The notes under the pieces were generated by a model, which searched no databases, was not told the origin of the DNA, and saw nothing but the letters and a program-made list of their open reading frames with translations. From Spirochaetota bacterium (lineage in GTDB: Bacteria; Spirochaetota; Spirochaetia; Treponematales; Treponemataceae): a DNA stretch of 64,000 nt. Of the stretch, positions 25,364 to 34,301 are shown in pieces (position 1 is the stretch's first letter; every line of letters begins with the position of its first letter). The stretch spans positions 1-64,000 of the forward strand of contig JAEWSQ010000028.1 of assembly GCA_023398165.1 (NCBI GenBank), read 5' to 3'. The position numbers were made by a program, and so were the translations under genes.

Positions 25364-26290
25364 ATGATGTCAAATAAACTGAAGAAATCGCTGGCGGAGA
25401 ATATTTCTTCCTACGTTTTCCTTGTTCCCTGGCTTCTTGGTTTTTTAATATTAACCCTCTACCCGATGATATATTCACTTTATTTATCGTTCACAGATTT
25501 TAATATTCTGCAGTCTCCGAAATGGGCCGGCTTGAAAAATTACATAATTATGTTCGGCGGAAATAAAGAGTATTTGGGTGATGAACGGTTTATGAATTCA
25601 CTATTCGTGACACTTAAGTATGTATTTTTATCGGTTCCATTGAAACTGATATTTGCACTCGGTGTTGCTGTTCTCATGACAAATAAGCTGCGTCTTGTTC
25701 CGCTGTATAGAACGCTCTACTATATTCCGACGCTTCTCGGCGGATCGGTTGCAATTGCCGTTCTATGGAGAAGAATGTTTGCAGGGGACGGATTAATAAA
25801 CATGATTCTGGGTTTAGCCGGTGTTGAAAATCTTCCTTCATGGATTTCCAACCCGAAGTATGCAATGTTCACGCTTGTTCTTCTTGCCGTCTGGCAGTTC
25901 GGATCTCCAATGATTATTTTCCTTGCCGGTCTGCAGCAGATACCAAAGGAATACTACGAAGCATCGAGTGTCGACGGAGCGGGAAAAGCTCGCCAGTTTT
26001 TTTCAATAACGCTTCCCTGTCTTTCACCAATAATCTTTTTTAATTTTATTATGCAGATGATAGGAGCTTTTCAGGCTTTTACGCAGGCTTTTATTGTTTC
26101 AGGCGGTTCGGGAGGTCCATTGGATTCAACGATGTTCTACAGTCTCTACCTGTACATCAAGGGCTTCGGATTTTCCGAAATGGGTTATGCTTCTGCTATG
26201 GCATGGGTTCTGCTTATAATTATTGCATCGCTGACGGCAATCTCCTTTAAAATTTCCAACTCGCTTGTCAGCTACGGAGGAGAAGGATGA
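25364..26290 (+). CDS. Sugar ABC transporter permease, MalF/UgpA type
   Basis: A 308-residue inner-membrane protein with about six helices. It starts VFLVPWLLGFLILTLYPMIY and carries the cytoplasmic EAA loop EASSVDGAGKARQFFSITLP, which docks to the ATPase. It belongs to the carbohydrate uptake transporter-1 family. I place the start at the ATG at 25364, after GGAGA, because the longer frame reads through the operator. No ATPase gene is in the locus, so a shared MsmK/UgpC-type ATPase elsewhere is expected. It overlaps the next permease by 4 bases. Confidence 0.9.
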   Translation: MMSNKLKKSLAENISSYVFLVPWLLGFLILTLYPMIYSLYLSFTDFNILQSPKWAGLKNYIIMFGGNKEYLGDERFMNSLFVTLKYVFLSVPLKLIFALGVAVLMTNKLRLVPLYRTLYYIPTLLGGSVAIAVLWRRMFAGDGLINMILGLAGVENLPSWISNPKYAMFTLVLLAVWQFGSPMIIFLAGLQQIPKEYYEASSVDGAGKARQFFSITLPCLSPIIFFNFIMQMIGAFQAFTQAFIVSGGSGGPLDSTMFYSLYLYIKGFGFSEMGYASAMAWVLLIIIASLTAISFKISNSLVSYGGEG

Positions 26291-27129
26291 GAAAATCATT
26301 GAGAGAAAACACATTCGGCATTAATGCGGTAATAATAATTATTGGTATTGGAATGCTGTATCCGGTGCTGTGGCTTTTGTCGGCATCGTTCAAGGAAGCA
26401 AATACCATTTTCACCGATCCGGGACTTCTTCCCAAACCTTTCACATTCGAAAATTATGTTAACGGATGGAAGGGAATAGGTATTGTCGGATTTGGAACTT
26501 TTTTCAAGAATTCGTTTGTAATATCGGGTTTGTGTGTTATTGCTAATGTTGTTTTCTGCTCGATTACTGCATATGCTTTTGCACGGCTTGAGTTCAAGGG
26601 TAAAAAAATATGGTTTGCTATAATGCTCATTACGATGATGCTTCCCGGTCACGTTACAACGATTCCCCGCTACATAATGTTCAGAAATTTCGGCTGGGTG
26701 AACAGCATCCTTCCGATGGTCGTTCCAAAGTTTTTTGCAACCGATGCTTTTTTTATTTTTCTTCTTGTGCAGTTTATCCGCGGGCTCCCGAAAGAACTCG
26801 ATGAGTCCGCCCGCATAGACGGCTGCGGTAAATTCGGTATTTACGCGAAAATAATTATACCTCTTACAATACCGGCACTGATTACCACAATGATCTTTAC
26901 ATTCCTGTGGACCTGGGACGATTTTTTTAATCAGCTTTTATATTTAACATCTCCGGAAAAGTATACAGTTTCCATGGGACTCCGTCTTTTCCTCGATGCT
27001 TCGGGAATTTCATCATGGGGTTCGATGTTTGCAATGTCTGTTTTATCTCTGGTGCCGTGTCTGGTTTTATTTTTCTCTCTGCAGAAATATTTCGTAAAGG
27101 GAATAGCAACAACCGGAATTAAAGGGTAA
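26287..27129 (+). CDS. Sugar ABC transporter permease, MalG/UgpE type
   Basis: A 280-residue inner-membrane protein with about six helices and the EAA loop DESARIDGCGKFGIYAKIII, partner of the preceding permease. The start overlaps the previous stop (ATGA) and a GGAGGAGAAGG ribosome site sits within the upstream gene. The DUF-free, short architecture matches the YesQ/LplC group found with rhamnogalacturonan or oligogalacturonide uptake, but substrate assignment rests on the neighbouring enzymes. Confidence 0.9.
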   Translation: MRKSLRENTFGINAVIIIIGIGMLYPVLWLLSASFKEANTIFTDPGLLPKPFTFENYVNGWKGIGIVGFGTFFKNSFVISGLCVIANVVFCSITAYAFARLEFKGKKIWFAIMLITMMLPGHVTTIPRYIMFRNFGWVNSILPMVVPKFFATDAFFIFLLVQFIRGLPKELDESARIDGCGKFGIYAKIIIPLTIPALITTMIFTFLWTWDDFFNQLLYLTSPEKYTVSMGLRLFLDASGISSWGSMFAMSVLSLVPCLVLFFSLQKYFVKGIATTGIKG

Positions 27130-27230
27130 GTACCAGCGGATCCCTTTGCGCGGACGGGACGTACAGGGATTTACAAGGGCGGATTTTCTTAAGGATGCAG
27201 TCCTTAAAGTACATAAGGTTGGAGGTTAAA

Positions 27231-28535
27231 ATGAAAAAAATCAGCATGGTTTTAATGGTCCTGTTGATCGGTTGTTTCACAGTGTTTGCAGGCGGTAAGA
27301 AGGAAGCCGCTCCTGCAGCTGTTGAAGAAACAAAAGCAGAGGTTCCCCAGACAATACGCTGGGCTTACTGGGGAAGCGAGTCCCGTATTAAAAGAAGCCA
27401 GTCGGCAATTGACATTTTCCAGACACAAAATGCCGGCGTTCTTGTAAACCCTGAAGTTTCAGGCGGTGCAGGAGATCACTTTACAAAAGTCGACACACAG
27501 CTGTCAGGCGGAAACGGCCCTGACATTATTCAGATGGGCGGAAACATAAACGACTATGTAAAAAAAGGTGTTCTTCTTCCCCTCGATGCATATGCAGGGA
27601 AAATTCTTGACACTGCTGCTATTGATAAAAGCGCTATTGAATCCGGTACAATCAACGGAAAACTGTACGGAGTTTCCACCGGCGTTACAATGCCTGCATT
27701 CATGTATAATAAATCTATTCTCGAACGCAACGGAATACCGCTTCCCAACGTTTCAATGACTTTCCAGGAATTCCGCGACTATTTAGTTCTACTAAAGAGT
27801 AAACTTCCCAAGGGTGTGTACCCGATGCAGGATGTCGGTGTCATGTCTAATAATTCAACTGTCTTCGGTTACTGGACCGGATACAACGGAACAAAAATGT
27901 ACATAGCTGCATCGAATTCAACCGAGGTAACCGCTGCGGACGCAAAGAAGTATCTGGATCTTTTCAAGGATTACCGCGACAATGGTCTCGTGCCTCCTGC
28001 AGATATTGCTGCCGGATATGCGGAAACCAATGCTGATACATCCATGGTAATTGCGGGAAAAGCTGTTATTGGATTCATCTGGACTAACGGTCTTGCAGGG
28101 TATCAGGCTGCAACAAAAGACGAATTGGGACTCATTGAACTTCCTGGAGCCGCGGCAACAAAATCTCTCTGGCAGGCGCCCAGCCAGTTCTATACGGTCA
28201 ATAAAGATTCTAAAAATCCTGAGTTAACCGTGAAATTCATAAACTTCCTTGTTAACTCTCCAGAGGCTTCAAAAGTACTCGGCAATGACCGCGGAGCTTC
28301 CGCTTCCGCTACAGCCCGGGCTGCAGGTCTGGATGATGTTAACGACAGAAAAGTTATTGAGTATTTGAAGGTTTCAGGACCCCACACATCAAAAGAGGGC
28401 GATCATGTTCCGAACGATACAGAGTTCTCAAGTACCCTGTATTTGATTTATCAGAAAGTTGCATTCGGCCAGATTTCCACAGAGGAAGGCGGAAAGCAGG
28501 TGTACGATCTTTTGACAAGACTTATAAAAAAATAA
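27231..28535 (+). CDS. Sugar ABC transporter substrate-binding protein
   Basis: A 434-residue extracellular solute-binding protein (family 1). The signal region ends VFAGGKKEAAPAA, typical of spirochaete binding proteins; LIGC at about 12-15 is a possible lipobox, so either signal peptidase could act. The mature part shows the usual two-lobe pattern, with GGNGPDIIQMGGNINDYVKK near the first hinge and AGKAVIGFIWTNG later. The start at 27231 is set by GGAGG 9 bases upstream, dropping 12 residues of the longest frame. It is last in the importer operon, and a strong terminator follows. Confidence 0.92.
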   Translation: MKKISMVLMVLLIGCFTVFAGGKKEAAPAAVEETKAEVPQTIRWAYWGSESRIKRSQSAIDIFQTQNAGVLVNPEVSGGAGDHFTKVDTQLSGGNGPDIIQMGGNINDYVKKGVLLPLDAYAGKILDTAAIDKSAIESGTINGKLYGVSTGVTMPAFMYNKSILERNGIPLPNVSMTFQEFRDYLVLLKSKLPKGVYPMQDVGVMSNNSTVFGYWTGYNGTKMYIAASNSTEVTAADAKKYLDLFKDYRDNGLVPPADIAAGYAETNADTSMVIAGKAVIGFIWTNGLAGYQAATKDELGLIELPGAAATKSLWQAPSQFYTVNKDSKNPELTVKFINFLVNSPEASKVLGNDRGASASATARAAGLDDVNDRKVIEYLKVSGPHTSKEGDHVPNDTEFSSTLYLIYQKVAFGQISTEEGGKQVYDLLTRLIKK

Positions 28536-28583
28536 TAGTGAACTTCGAAAATGCCGGAGTTAAACCGCCGGGTGTGTAGAGGT

Positions 28584-28620
28584 AAAGGCAGATGCTCAAG
28601 CAGTATCTGCCTTTTATCTT
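28584..28620 (+). terminator. Terminator of the sugar importer operon
   Basis: AAAGGCAGAT (28584-28593) pairs perfectly with ATCTGCCTTT (28605-28614), followed by TATCTTTT. Confidence 0.8.
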
Positions 28621-28716
28621 TTAAACACTTCTCTTTCTTCATTGCACAAGGTTGAAATAGAGGCGCATTTAGGGTAGTATCAGTATTCTTAAAAAAAAGC
28701 CCGCTGAGGAGGTAAT

Positions 28717-29307
28717 ATGAAAATTCCATCAGTGTTTTACGGTTCCTACACCGATGTAAAAAATAGAATGAATGCGGCTGCAGAAAACATAGTAAGGGGT
28801 AAATCGTTTACGTCCATGCTCAGTCAATGGCGTATTGTGGATTCATTAACGTTTGATTCCGGTCTCTATGTGCTTCGTACCCATGATGATATTTCCATAC
28901 GGCAGTCTAATTTTCATTTCACGCTGTTTCATAAAGCATTTGAAGAGGTAAACGGGATTGCAGAAGATCCTCTCATCGATGATTTTTTTACACAGCTGAT
29001 TAACTATGACTGGGGGCTCCTGCTTTTCTCACAGGCAAAGGACGGGTGGTTCTCTCCCACTATGATTAAAGATAATTCAGACAGGCGGCTTCCATACTTA
29101 AAAGCGGTCTTACAATTCAGTAAAGAACTTGAGCGCGAAGGAGAGCGTTTTATAGGAGAGGACGGAAGAAAGGGCAGCTTTTGGAAGTGCAATTCTGCGC
29201 TCCGCGGAATACTGCGCGAAAGCGGAGCACCCGAAGAATTACTAGCGCTCCCGCTTACAGAAGCGCTCTTTAAAAATATCTGCAGAAAGATTACTATAAA
29301 GCTTTGA
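28717..29307 (+). CDS. Conserved-looking hypothetical protein, 196 aa
   Basis: I do not recognise this protein. It is soluble, has no signal peptide and is rich in aromatic residues (YDWGLLLFSQAKDGWFSP) and charged helices near the end. The motif HFTLFHKAFEEVNGI and two DD pairs may matter. A strong GAGGAGG site precedes the ATG and codon use matches the neighbours, so it is very probably expressed. It stands alone after the importer terminator and converges on an exported protein gene. Confidence 0.6.
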   Translation: MKIPSVFYGSYTDVKNRMNAAAENIVRGKSFTSMLSQWRIVDSLTFDSGLYVLRTHDDISIRQSNFHFTLFHKAFEEVNGIAEDPLIDDFFTQLINYDWGLLLFSQAKDGWFSPTMIKDNSDRRLPYLKAVLQFSKELEREGERFIGEDGRKGSFWKCNSALRGILRESGAPEELLALPLTEALFKNICRKITIKL

Positions 29308-29335
29308 AAAATAGAGTATTAACTGCTATTTTTTT
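29307..29335. terminator. Weak bidirectional hairpin between convergent genes
   Basis: AAAAATAG (29307-29314) pairs with CTATTTTT (29326-29333) and is followed by more T on the plus strand. It overlaps the stop codons of both flanking genes. The stem is AT-rich. Confidence 0.4.
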
Positions 29336-29742
29336 CTAATTGGTATTGAATATCCATAGGTTACTGCAATATCTGACAACTGTGATAAATTAACCGATAT
29401 TCTATGATGCTCAAATAAAGTAAACGTGATTCCTGGAAAAAAGCTGATATCAAGACCGAGTTTGAAATTCTTATTGAAAATATAATCAAAGCCTAAAGAC
29501 CATACAAACAAGGATATTTTTATGTCTTTTGGAGTAAAGAAGAAGAAGCCTGCTGTTCCATGTATATCAAAGTGTTTTGATAAGGGAAAGCTTGCTGTTC
29601 CTGTGAATCCCAGTCCAAAGGTATACTCTGTATTACCGGTATATATTGCTCCGGCTGAAGGTGAAATATAAATATCGCGCCTTTCGTCAGCAAAGCATAG
29701 TGCTGTAAGCATAAAAGCAATTATCAAGAAAATTTTTTTCAT
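29326..29742 (-). CDS. Exported protein, probable small outer-membrane beta-barrel
   Basis: A 138-residue protein with a clear signal peptide (MKKIFLIIAFMLTALCFA, cut before DERRD). The mature part alternates hydrophobic and polar residues and has Gly/aromatic-rich strands (YTGNTEYTFGLGFTGTASFP, LGFDYIFNKNFKLGLDISFF) and a C-terminal VTYGYSIPIRKK, which suggests an eight-strand barrel or similar. I start at 29742 because AAAGGG precedes it; the longer frame adds 18 residues that overlap the upstream small gene. Its function is not predictable. Confidence 0.65.
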   Translation of the reverse strand: MKKIFLIIAFMLTALCFADERRDIYISPSAGAIYTGNTEYTFGLGFTGTASFPLSKHFDIHGTAGFFFFTPKDIKISLFVWSLGFDYIFNKNFKLGLDISFFPGITFTLFEHHRISVNLSQLSDIAVTYGYSIPIRKK

Positions 29743-29785
29743 GTACGAGCCCTTTATAATACGTATTTGAAGATTCTTGGATACA

Positions 29786-29863
29786 TTATACATCAACGAT
29801 TAGTATAATAACTGCGATTGCTGCTACAAGAAATAGTGCTGCTCCGCCTATTAGTAAAGCCAT
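29786..29863 (-). CDS. Tiny single-helix membrane peptide, 25 aa
   Basis: A 26-codon frame from 29863 to a TAA at 29788-29786, preceded by a near-perfect ribosome site GAGGAGG 5 bases before the ATG. The product starts MALLIGGAALFLVAAIAV and is a single hydrophobic helix ending IVDV. It lies 43 bases upstream of the exported barrel-like protein on the same strand, so the two may be co-transcribed. The quality of the ribosome site is the main evidence. Confidence 0.5.
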   Translation of the reverse strand: MALLIGGAALFLVAAIAVIILIVDV

Positions 29864-29950
29864 ATGTGCCTCCTCATAATTAGACACTTCTTCTCGCTTT
29901 TTTTTCCCTTGGCAGGCAATTTTTGTTAAACAGCTTTAAAATGTAATAGA

Positions 29951-31342
29951 TTACAGTCTGTCTAAAAGATTGAGGTAAAACTCAACTGCATTGTACAGGT
30001 TCACTCTTTTAATTCTCTCATTTTTCCCGTGAATCATCGCCCTGTCCTCTTTGGTCATTACCAATGGTGAAAAACGGTACACCCTGTCTGAAATTTTTCC
30101 GTAATGCCGTGAATCGGTGCATGCGGTCATGAGGTAGGGGCTTGTAAAAACATCGGGCCACTGCTGTGTAATGACGTCTGTAAGCATTTTCCATTGCGGG
30201 CACTTTGTCGAAGATACGCGTGAAGGATTATCGCCTGTCAATACTGATACCTGTACATGTTTTGTGCTGTCCTTTGTTTTTCTCTGCAGATACTTTTCAA
30301 CTTTACTGAAGCATTTTTCAAGATGCTGTACCGCCCCCTCAATCGTGTCTTTACCAAGAAGCCTGATATTAACTCCCAGAGATGCCAAAGGAGGGACTAC
30401 ATTGAACGCCTGCGATGCTTCAAGTTTTGTCACAGCGCAGGTGGTATGCATCATTGCATTAAACTCGTTTCCAAAAAGAGGGCTTAACAGTTTTAATAAG
30501 GGGGAGAAAAAAAGGGAATGTGAAAAAAGGAATTTGTACGGCTGGGCGCAGTATGGCGATGCACAGCTGAACATCTGCATAACAGGCGCTGTAAACTGAG
30601 CTTTGAAAGTATTCTTTTCTATGCTGCATGCTCCTTGTGCTATAAGACCTGCAGTTGTGTGTGCCGGCGGGGAAGAAGCATGTCCCCCGGAGAGGCTTAT
30701 ACTGCACGACACGCTTATGCTTCCTTTTTCTGCGATGCCGATCATTGCACAGCTTTTGTTCTGACCGGGAACGGCGTTATCTACAATTGCACCGCCTTCA
30801 TCGAGAACAAATAAAATATCAGTTTCATTTTTTTTGAGGTATTCGACTATTTGCGGACAGCTCGCGCCGTCAATTTCCTCTTCTCCTGAAAATGCAAGGT
30901 ATAAATCATCTTGAGGCTGCCAGCCTGCATCGCATTTTTCCTCAGCCGCCCTGAGCACTGCGCAGAGAGTTCCCTTTGTGTCTATTGCGCCTCTTCCCCA
31001 AATAAATTCGCTGTCAATTTTCCCGCTGAAAGGATCTTCGGTCCACTGTTCACCGGAGGCGGGAACAACATCGTAGTGGGCCATGAGGACGCTTGCCTTC
31101 TGTCTTTCAGGTTTTTTCTCAGGATTTGAAGTTCCGGGAATATAGAAAACGAGGCCGTTTCTTCCAATATGCATGGGCGGAAACTTTCGGTAAAGCACAG
31201 GATACCGTTTCTTAAGCAGTACGTGAAATTTTTCAAATTCTGCTTTGTCTTCCTTTTCATAGTCTCTATTTGAAATTGTTCTGCACTGGATAATGTGCGA
31301 TAAATCATCTTCAATTTTTATCTTCAGTTCCGTGTTTATCAT
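29951..31342 (-). CDS. M20-family metallopeptidase (carboxypeptidase S-like)
   Basis: A 463-residue zinc peptidase. The dinuclear site is visible: the first His in MAHYDVVPAS, Asp/Glu in WGRGAIDTKGTL and FSGEEEIDG, and later His in SGGHASSPP and near the end KNERI. The dimerisation domain occupies about 200-320. It removes amino acids from peptides or hydrolyses N-acyl amino acids in the cytoplasm. Its ATG overlaps the stop of the upstream transporter subunit (ATGA), so it likely acts on what that transporter imports. Confidence 0.88.
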   Translation of the reverse strand: MINTELKIKIEDDLSHIIQCRTISNRDYEKEDKAEFEKFHVLLKKRYPVLYRKFPPMHIGRNGLVFYIPGTSNPEKKPERQKASVLMAHYDVVPASGEQWTEDPFSGKIDSEFIWGRGAIDTKGTLCAVLRAAEEKCDAGWQPQDDLYLAFSGEEEIDGASCPQIVEYLKKNETDILFVLDEGGAIVDNAVPGQNKSCAMIGIAEKGSISVSCSISLSGGHASSPPAHTTAGLIAQGACSIEKNTFKAQFTAPVMQMFSCASPYCAQPYKFLFSHSLFFSPLLKLLSPLFGNEFNAMMHTTCAVTKLEASQAFNVVPPLASLGVNIRLLGKDTIEGAVQHLEKCFSKVEKYLQRKTKDSTKHVQVSVLTGDNPSRVSSTKCPQWKMLTDVITQQWPDVFTSPYLMTACTDSRHYGKISDRVYRFSPLVMTKEDRAMIHGKNERIKRVNLYNAVEFYLNLLDRL

Positions 31343-32001
31343 GTAAGCAGCCCTCTTTTATACATGAGCCGGGAGGAACCCAGCGCAATAAGAATTGCAG
31401 CCGGAACAAGAATTCCGACAGATGATGAGAGAGAAGGGACAGCGATGAAGAGGCCTATCATGCATACAACCGGAACAACTGCTATTTTCCAATTTTTGCT
31501 TATGTATACAACTCCGAGTCCTCCGAAAAGCGAGGGCATAATATTGTCAAAAGCGGGCTTAAGGGAAGGGTGATTAAGAAGCGGACTAAGTTTTGCAAAA
31601 AGAAGTACCCCTAAAGAGATTATCAGTGTGGTAATAATTGAAGCTGTTGCTATGGCGATTGTCGAAACAATTTCTGCTTCCTCTGTTTCAGCCTTATATC
31701 CTGCACTTTCCATAGCATTGAGCGCGGCGGGTACTTTGAGTCCGGTTACATTTCCGGTAACAAATGACAAATATGTTCCTGCCGTTCCGAGCATCGGTGT
31801 AAAGGTAATAATTTCAATGATACCGACTGTCCAGAAAATAGGAGCTACTCCAAGGAGGCCTTTAAATACCGGGAAAAAGCCCGGCCATGCGTTGTACTTG
31901 ATGCAGACGGCAGCCGGTACAAAGAGAATTACGCAGACGGCGCTCCAGACCCAAATACTGCCTCTCTTGTGTGTTAATGCCGTATATTCGGTAAAATTCA
32001 T
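31339..32001 (-). CDS. Membrane subunit of a DUF5058-linked transporter
   Basis: A 220-residue protein with about six membrane segments. It starts in the cytoplasm (MNFTEYTALTHKRGSIW) and has a Gly/Thr-rich re-entrant-like region (TFTPMLGTAGTYLSFVTGNV, LKVPAALNAMESAGY). It is 12 bases downstream of the DUF5058 gene and overlaps the M20 peptidase gene. I infer a two-subunit transporter for a peptide or amino-acid derivative. The family has no assigned function that I can name with certainty. Confidence 0.6.
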   Translation of the reverse strand: MNFTEYTALTHKRGSIWVWSAVCVILFVPAAVCIKYNAWPGFFPVFKGLLGVAPIFWTVGIIEIITFTPMLGTAGTYLSFVTGNVTGLKVPAALNAMESAGYKAETEEAEIVSTIAIATASIITTLIISLGVLLFAKLSPLLNHPSLKPAFDNIMPSLFGGLGVVYISKNWKIAVVPVVCMIGLFIAVPSLSSSVGILVPAAILIALGSSRLMYKRGLLT

Positions 32002-32013
32002 ATAAACCTTCCT

Positions 32014-32748
32014 TTATTTCGAAAAAAGCGGTTCCGCTAAAACAGAAAAAGCCATTGACAGGAGCATTGAAAAGGGAAGCGCATAGTTTTCAAGCCACTT
32101 CCATCCTGCTTTTTTAACAAGAAGTCCGCAGATAATCATGATCAGTGCGGAGACTGCCAGAACGGCTACGGGAAAAAGCCCTATGATGCCTTCTGTTACG
32201 CGGGAAAATACCATGCCCGAAAAAGCCGATATCATTCCCATAAAAAGACTCGTCATAAAAATAGTTCCCCACGCGGAGTCTTTTGATTTTATGGAAAGTA
32301 TTCCTTTTTGAATTCTTTTAATGAGAATTGGTGTAAAGACTATGCTCGGTAAAATACCAAGGGTCATTACCCAAACAATAGCTGCATAGTTTTTAGGGTC
32401 AGTGATAGTTTCGGATAATGAAATACCAAGCGCCTGGGCAGTAGATGTTGCAGCAGGAAGCTCGTATGTTATTGCACCTATTACGCTTAAACGAATCCAA
32501 GGGAGAGGAAGTCCCAGGAATTTTGCAAGCGTTACAACTCCAAGCAGTATAGAAACTGCAGGAGCTATGGTGAAAAGGGCAGTAGAGCCGATTGTTCTAA
32601 AAACGATTGATGTATCCATTCCTATTGCTTTAGCTCTTCGGGCAGCCTGTATGAGAAAATAGACAGACTGTGACAGTATAAATACAATGACAATAGCGGC
32701 AAGCGCGTACATGAACGGGCTGCCGGGACTAAATGTGGTGTTATTCAT
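32014..32748 (-). CDS. DUF5058-family membrane protein
   Basis: A 244-residue protein with about seven membrane helices. The opening FSPGSPFMYALAAIVIVFIL and the conserved GAITYELPAATSTAQALGIS mark the DUF5058 family. It is the first gene of a three-gene operon with a second membrane subunit and an M20 peptidase. The repeated Thr/Ser/Ala-rich broken helices and the operon suggest a secondary transporter whose cargo is then cleaved by the peptidase. Confidence 0.75.
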   Translation of the reverse strand: MNNTTFSPGSPFMYALAAIVIVFILSQSVYFLIQAARRAKAIGMDTSIVFRTIGSTALFTIAPAVSILLGVVTLAKFLGLPLPWIRLSVIGAITYELPAATSTAQALGISLSETITDPKNYAAIVWVMTLGILPSIVFTPILIKRIQKGILSIKSKDSAWGTIFMTSLFMGMISAFSGMVFSRVTEGIIGLFPVAVLAVSALIMIICGLLVKKAGWKWLENYALPFSMLLSMAFSVLAEPLFSK

Positions 32749-32790
32749 AAATAGGAGTATAGCATAAAATAAGAATGCCGGGCTGAAAAT

Positions 32791-33525
32791 TTATGAGTTA
32801 AGAATAAGACTAAATATTGTGGAAAAAACTGAACAGATTCCCATTACACCGAGGGTGATGAAAATCGTGTGTTTTTTTTGCGTCAGTGTTTTTCTTTTCA
32901 ACAGCAGGAGAACAAAGCCCTTACTATACAGTATTGCAGATAATACTATGATCCAGAATCCGGTCCCGAGACCGCTGCTTGTTACCACAAACCAGCCGTT
33001 TTTCTTATAGTCAAGGAAAAAGTAATTTGTCGGAAGAGAGCCAAGTTTTTCATAACATATAAATGCGAAAATTGTATAAAGAAAAGGCATTATAAGCACT
33101 GTCCACAGGTTTTTGGTTCCAGTATACGTATTGTCATCAAACAGAAGATAATCCGCAGCCGCAACAATCGGGGTAACGGTATGAAGAAAGAGATTTGTCG
33201 GAGACAATATATATGAAGGCGATAAGAGAGGCGCAAGAAGGACTGCAAATACAGCCCAAGTCAGCAAAATAGATGAAGTGAACATAAATTTCAGAGTATG
33301 AAGTATCTGAAGTTTCTGCTCCTTGCCTGCAAGTTCCAAAATGAGGAAAACTATGCAGATTAATGAAATCCATATATTGCTTTGGGTTGTAAAAGCCGTG
33401 AATGTGGAACTCAAAAAATCGCCTGAAAATATAGATCCATGCAGCACTATTCCAAGTATACAGGAGGTGCAGAGCAGCAGTTTAAGAACAGCCGAAGGCA
33501 GTTTATTTTTAATGTGCGGGTTCAT
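32791..33525 (-). CDS. Pr6Pr-family integral membrane protein
   Basis: A 244-residue protein with about six membrane segments. The TTQSNIWISLICIVFLI stretch after helix 2, the HTVTPIVAAADYLLF motif and NYFFLDYKKNGWFV late in the chain are typical of the Pr6Pr/FAR-17a (AIG1)-like group. These are distantly related to eukaryotic fatty-acid-ester hydrolases, but the bacterial role is unknown. GGAGA precedes the ATG. It diverges from the ferric-reductase-like gene. Confidence 0.75.
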   Translation of the reverse strand: MNPHIKNKLPSAVLKLLLCTSCILGIVLHGSIFSGDFLSSTFTAFTTQSNIWISLICIVFLILELAGKEQKLQILHTLKFMFTSSILLTWAVFAVLLAPLLSPSYILSPTNLFLHTVTPIVAAADYLLFDDNTYTGTKNLWTVLIMPFLYTIFAFICYEKLGSLPTNYFFLDYKKNGWFVVTSSGLGTGFWIIVLSAILYSKGFVLLLLKRKTLTQKKHTIFITLGVMGICSVFSTIFSLILNS

Positions 33526-33644
33526 AAATCTCCAACTTCTTCAATATCTATAATAAGTCTACGCTAATATCGTGTTTATTGCAAGAAAATTCTATGAAAT
33601 TCCGAAAATATAACGTATAGTGTAGCAATAGAGGAGATTCAAGT

Positions 33645-34271
33645 ATGAAGAAAAAGCTGATTATTGTAGTATGGTTTTGTATACCGCTGATTCCTTCTTT
33701 TTTTTATGTTGGAAGCGCTGGTTTTCCCTTCGATGTATACGGGGCTTCCATTGTACTGGGAGTGTATTCTTTTTCTCTGCTTGCAGGGCAGCTTTATTTA
33801 ATTACCCGTCCACGGTGGATGCAGAAAATACTATCAGTTAAAGAAATCATACGGCTTCATTCAGCAGTTCCTGTTCTAGTGTGTATGCTTGCACTCATAC
33901 ACCGGTTTTTAAAGGAACGTTCAGGTTTTTCTCTTGAAACGCCGCAGGCTGTCCTTGGCCTTTGTGCATGGTTCTTCCTTCTAGTAATTATTATTATTGC
34001 ACTGCTGCTGCTGGCTGATACGTTTATATCCCGAAATAAGGCTGTTAAGAGTATTAGAAACACGTTGTATTCAGCTTTTAAGCTTTCTTATACTAAAGTA
34101 AGAACTGTGCACAATATGACTGTGCTTTTAACGCTTATTCTTTGTGTTCATGCTGCCCTGTCTTCGCTTTCCCGTCTCTCATTTAATGCAGCCGGTTTAA
34201 TTCTTCTTTGTGCATGGGTTCTTTTCTGTTTTATTTCCTATTGTATATATAGAAAACGCGGAAGGAAGTAA
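33645..34271 (+). CDS. Ferric-reductase-like transmembrane protein
   Basis: A 208-residue protein with about six membrane helices. Paired His lie one turn-spacing apart on two helices: RLHSAVPVLVCMLALIHRF and VRTVHNMTVLLTLILCVHAA. In the ferric reductase/NOX/MsrQ superfamily such His pairs hold two haem b groups across the membrane. There is no cytoplasmic FAD/NAD domain, so it needs a partner for electrons. The next gene, 30 bases away, encodes an exported DOMON protein, a likely outer-face electron partner. GAGGAG precedes the ATG. Confidence 0.72.
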   Translation: MKKKLIIVVWFCIPLIPSFFYVGSAGFPFDVYGASIVLGVYSFSLLAGQLYLITRPRWMQKILSVKEIIRLHSAVPVLVCMLALIHRFLKERSGFSLETPQAVLGLCAWFFLLVIIIIALLLLADTFISRNKAVKSIRNTLYSAFKLSYTKVRTVHNMTVLLTLILCVHAALSSLSRLSFNAAGLILLCAWVLFCFISYCIYRKRGRK

Positions 34272-34301
34272 GGTTTTTTTAATTATAGTTTGGAGGTTTA
34301 T

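Noticed and set aside
29942..29955. TGTAAT-AG-ATTACA, resembling the rhamnose-locus operator
   Set aside because: The spacing differs and it lies at the 3' end of the peptidase gene, not in a promoter.
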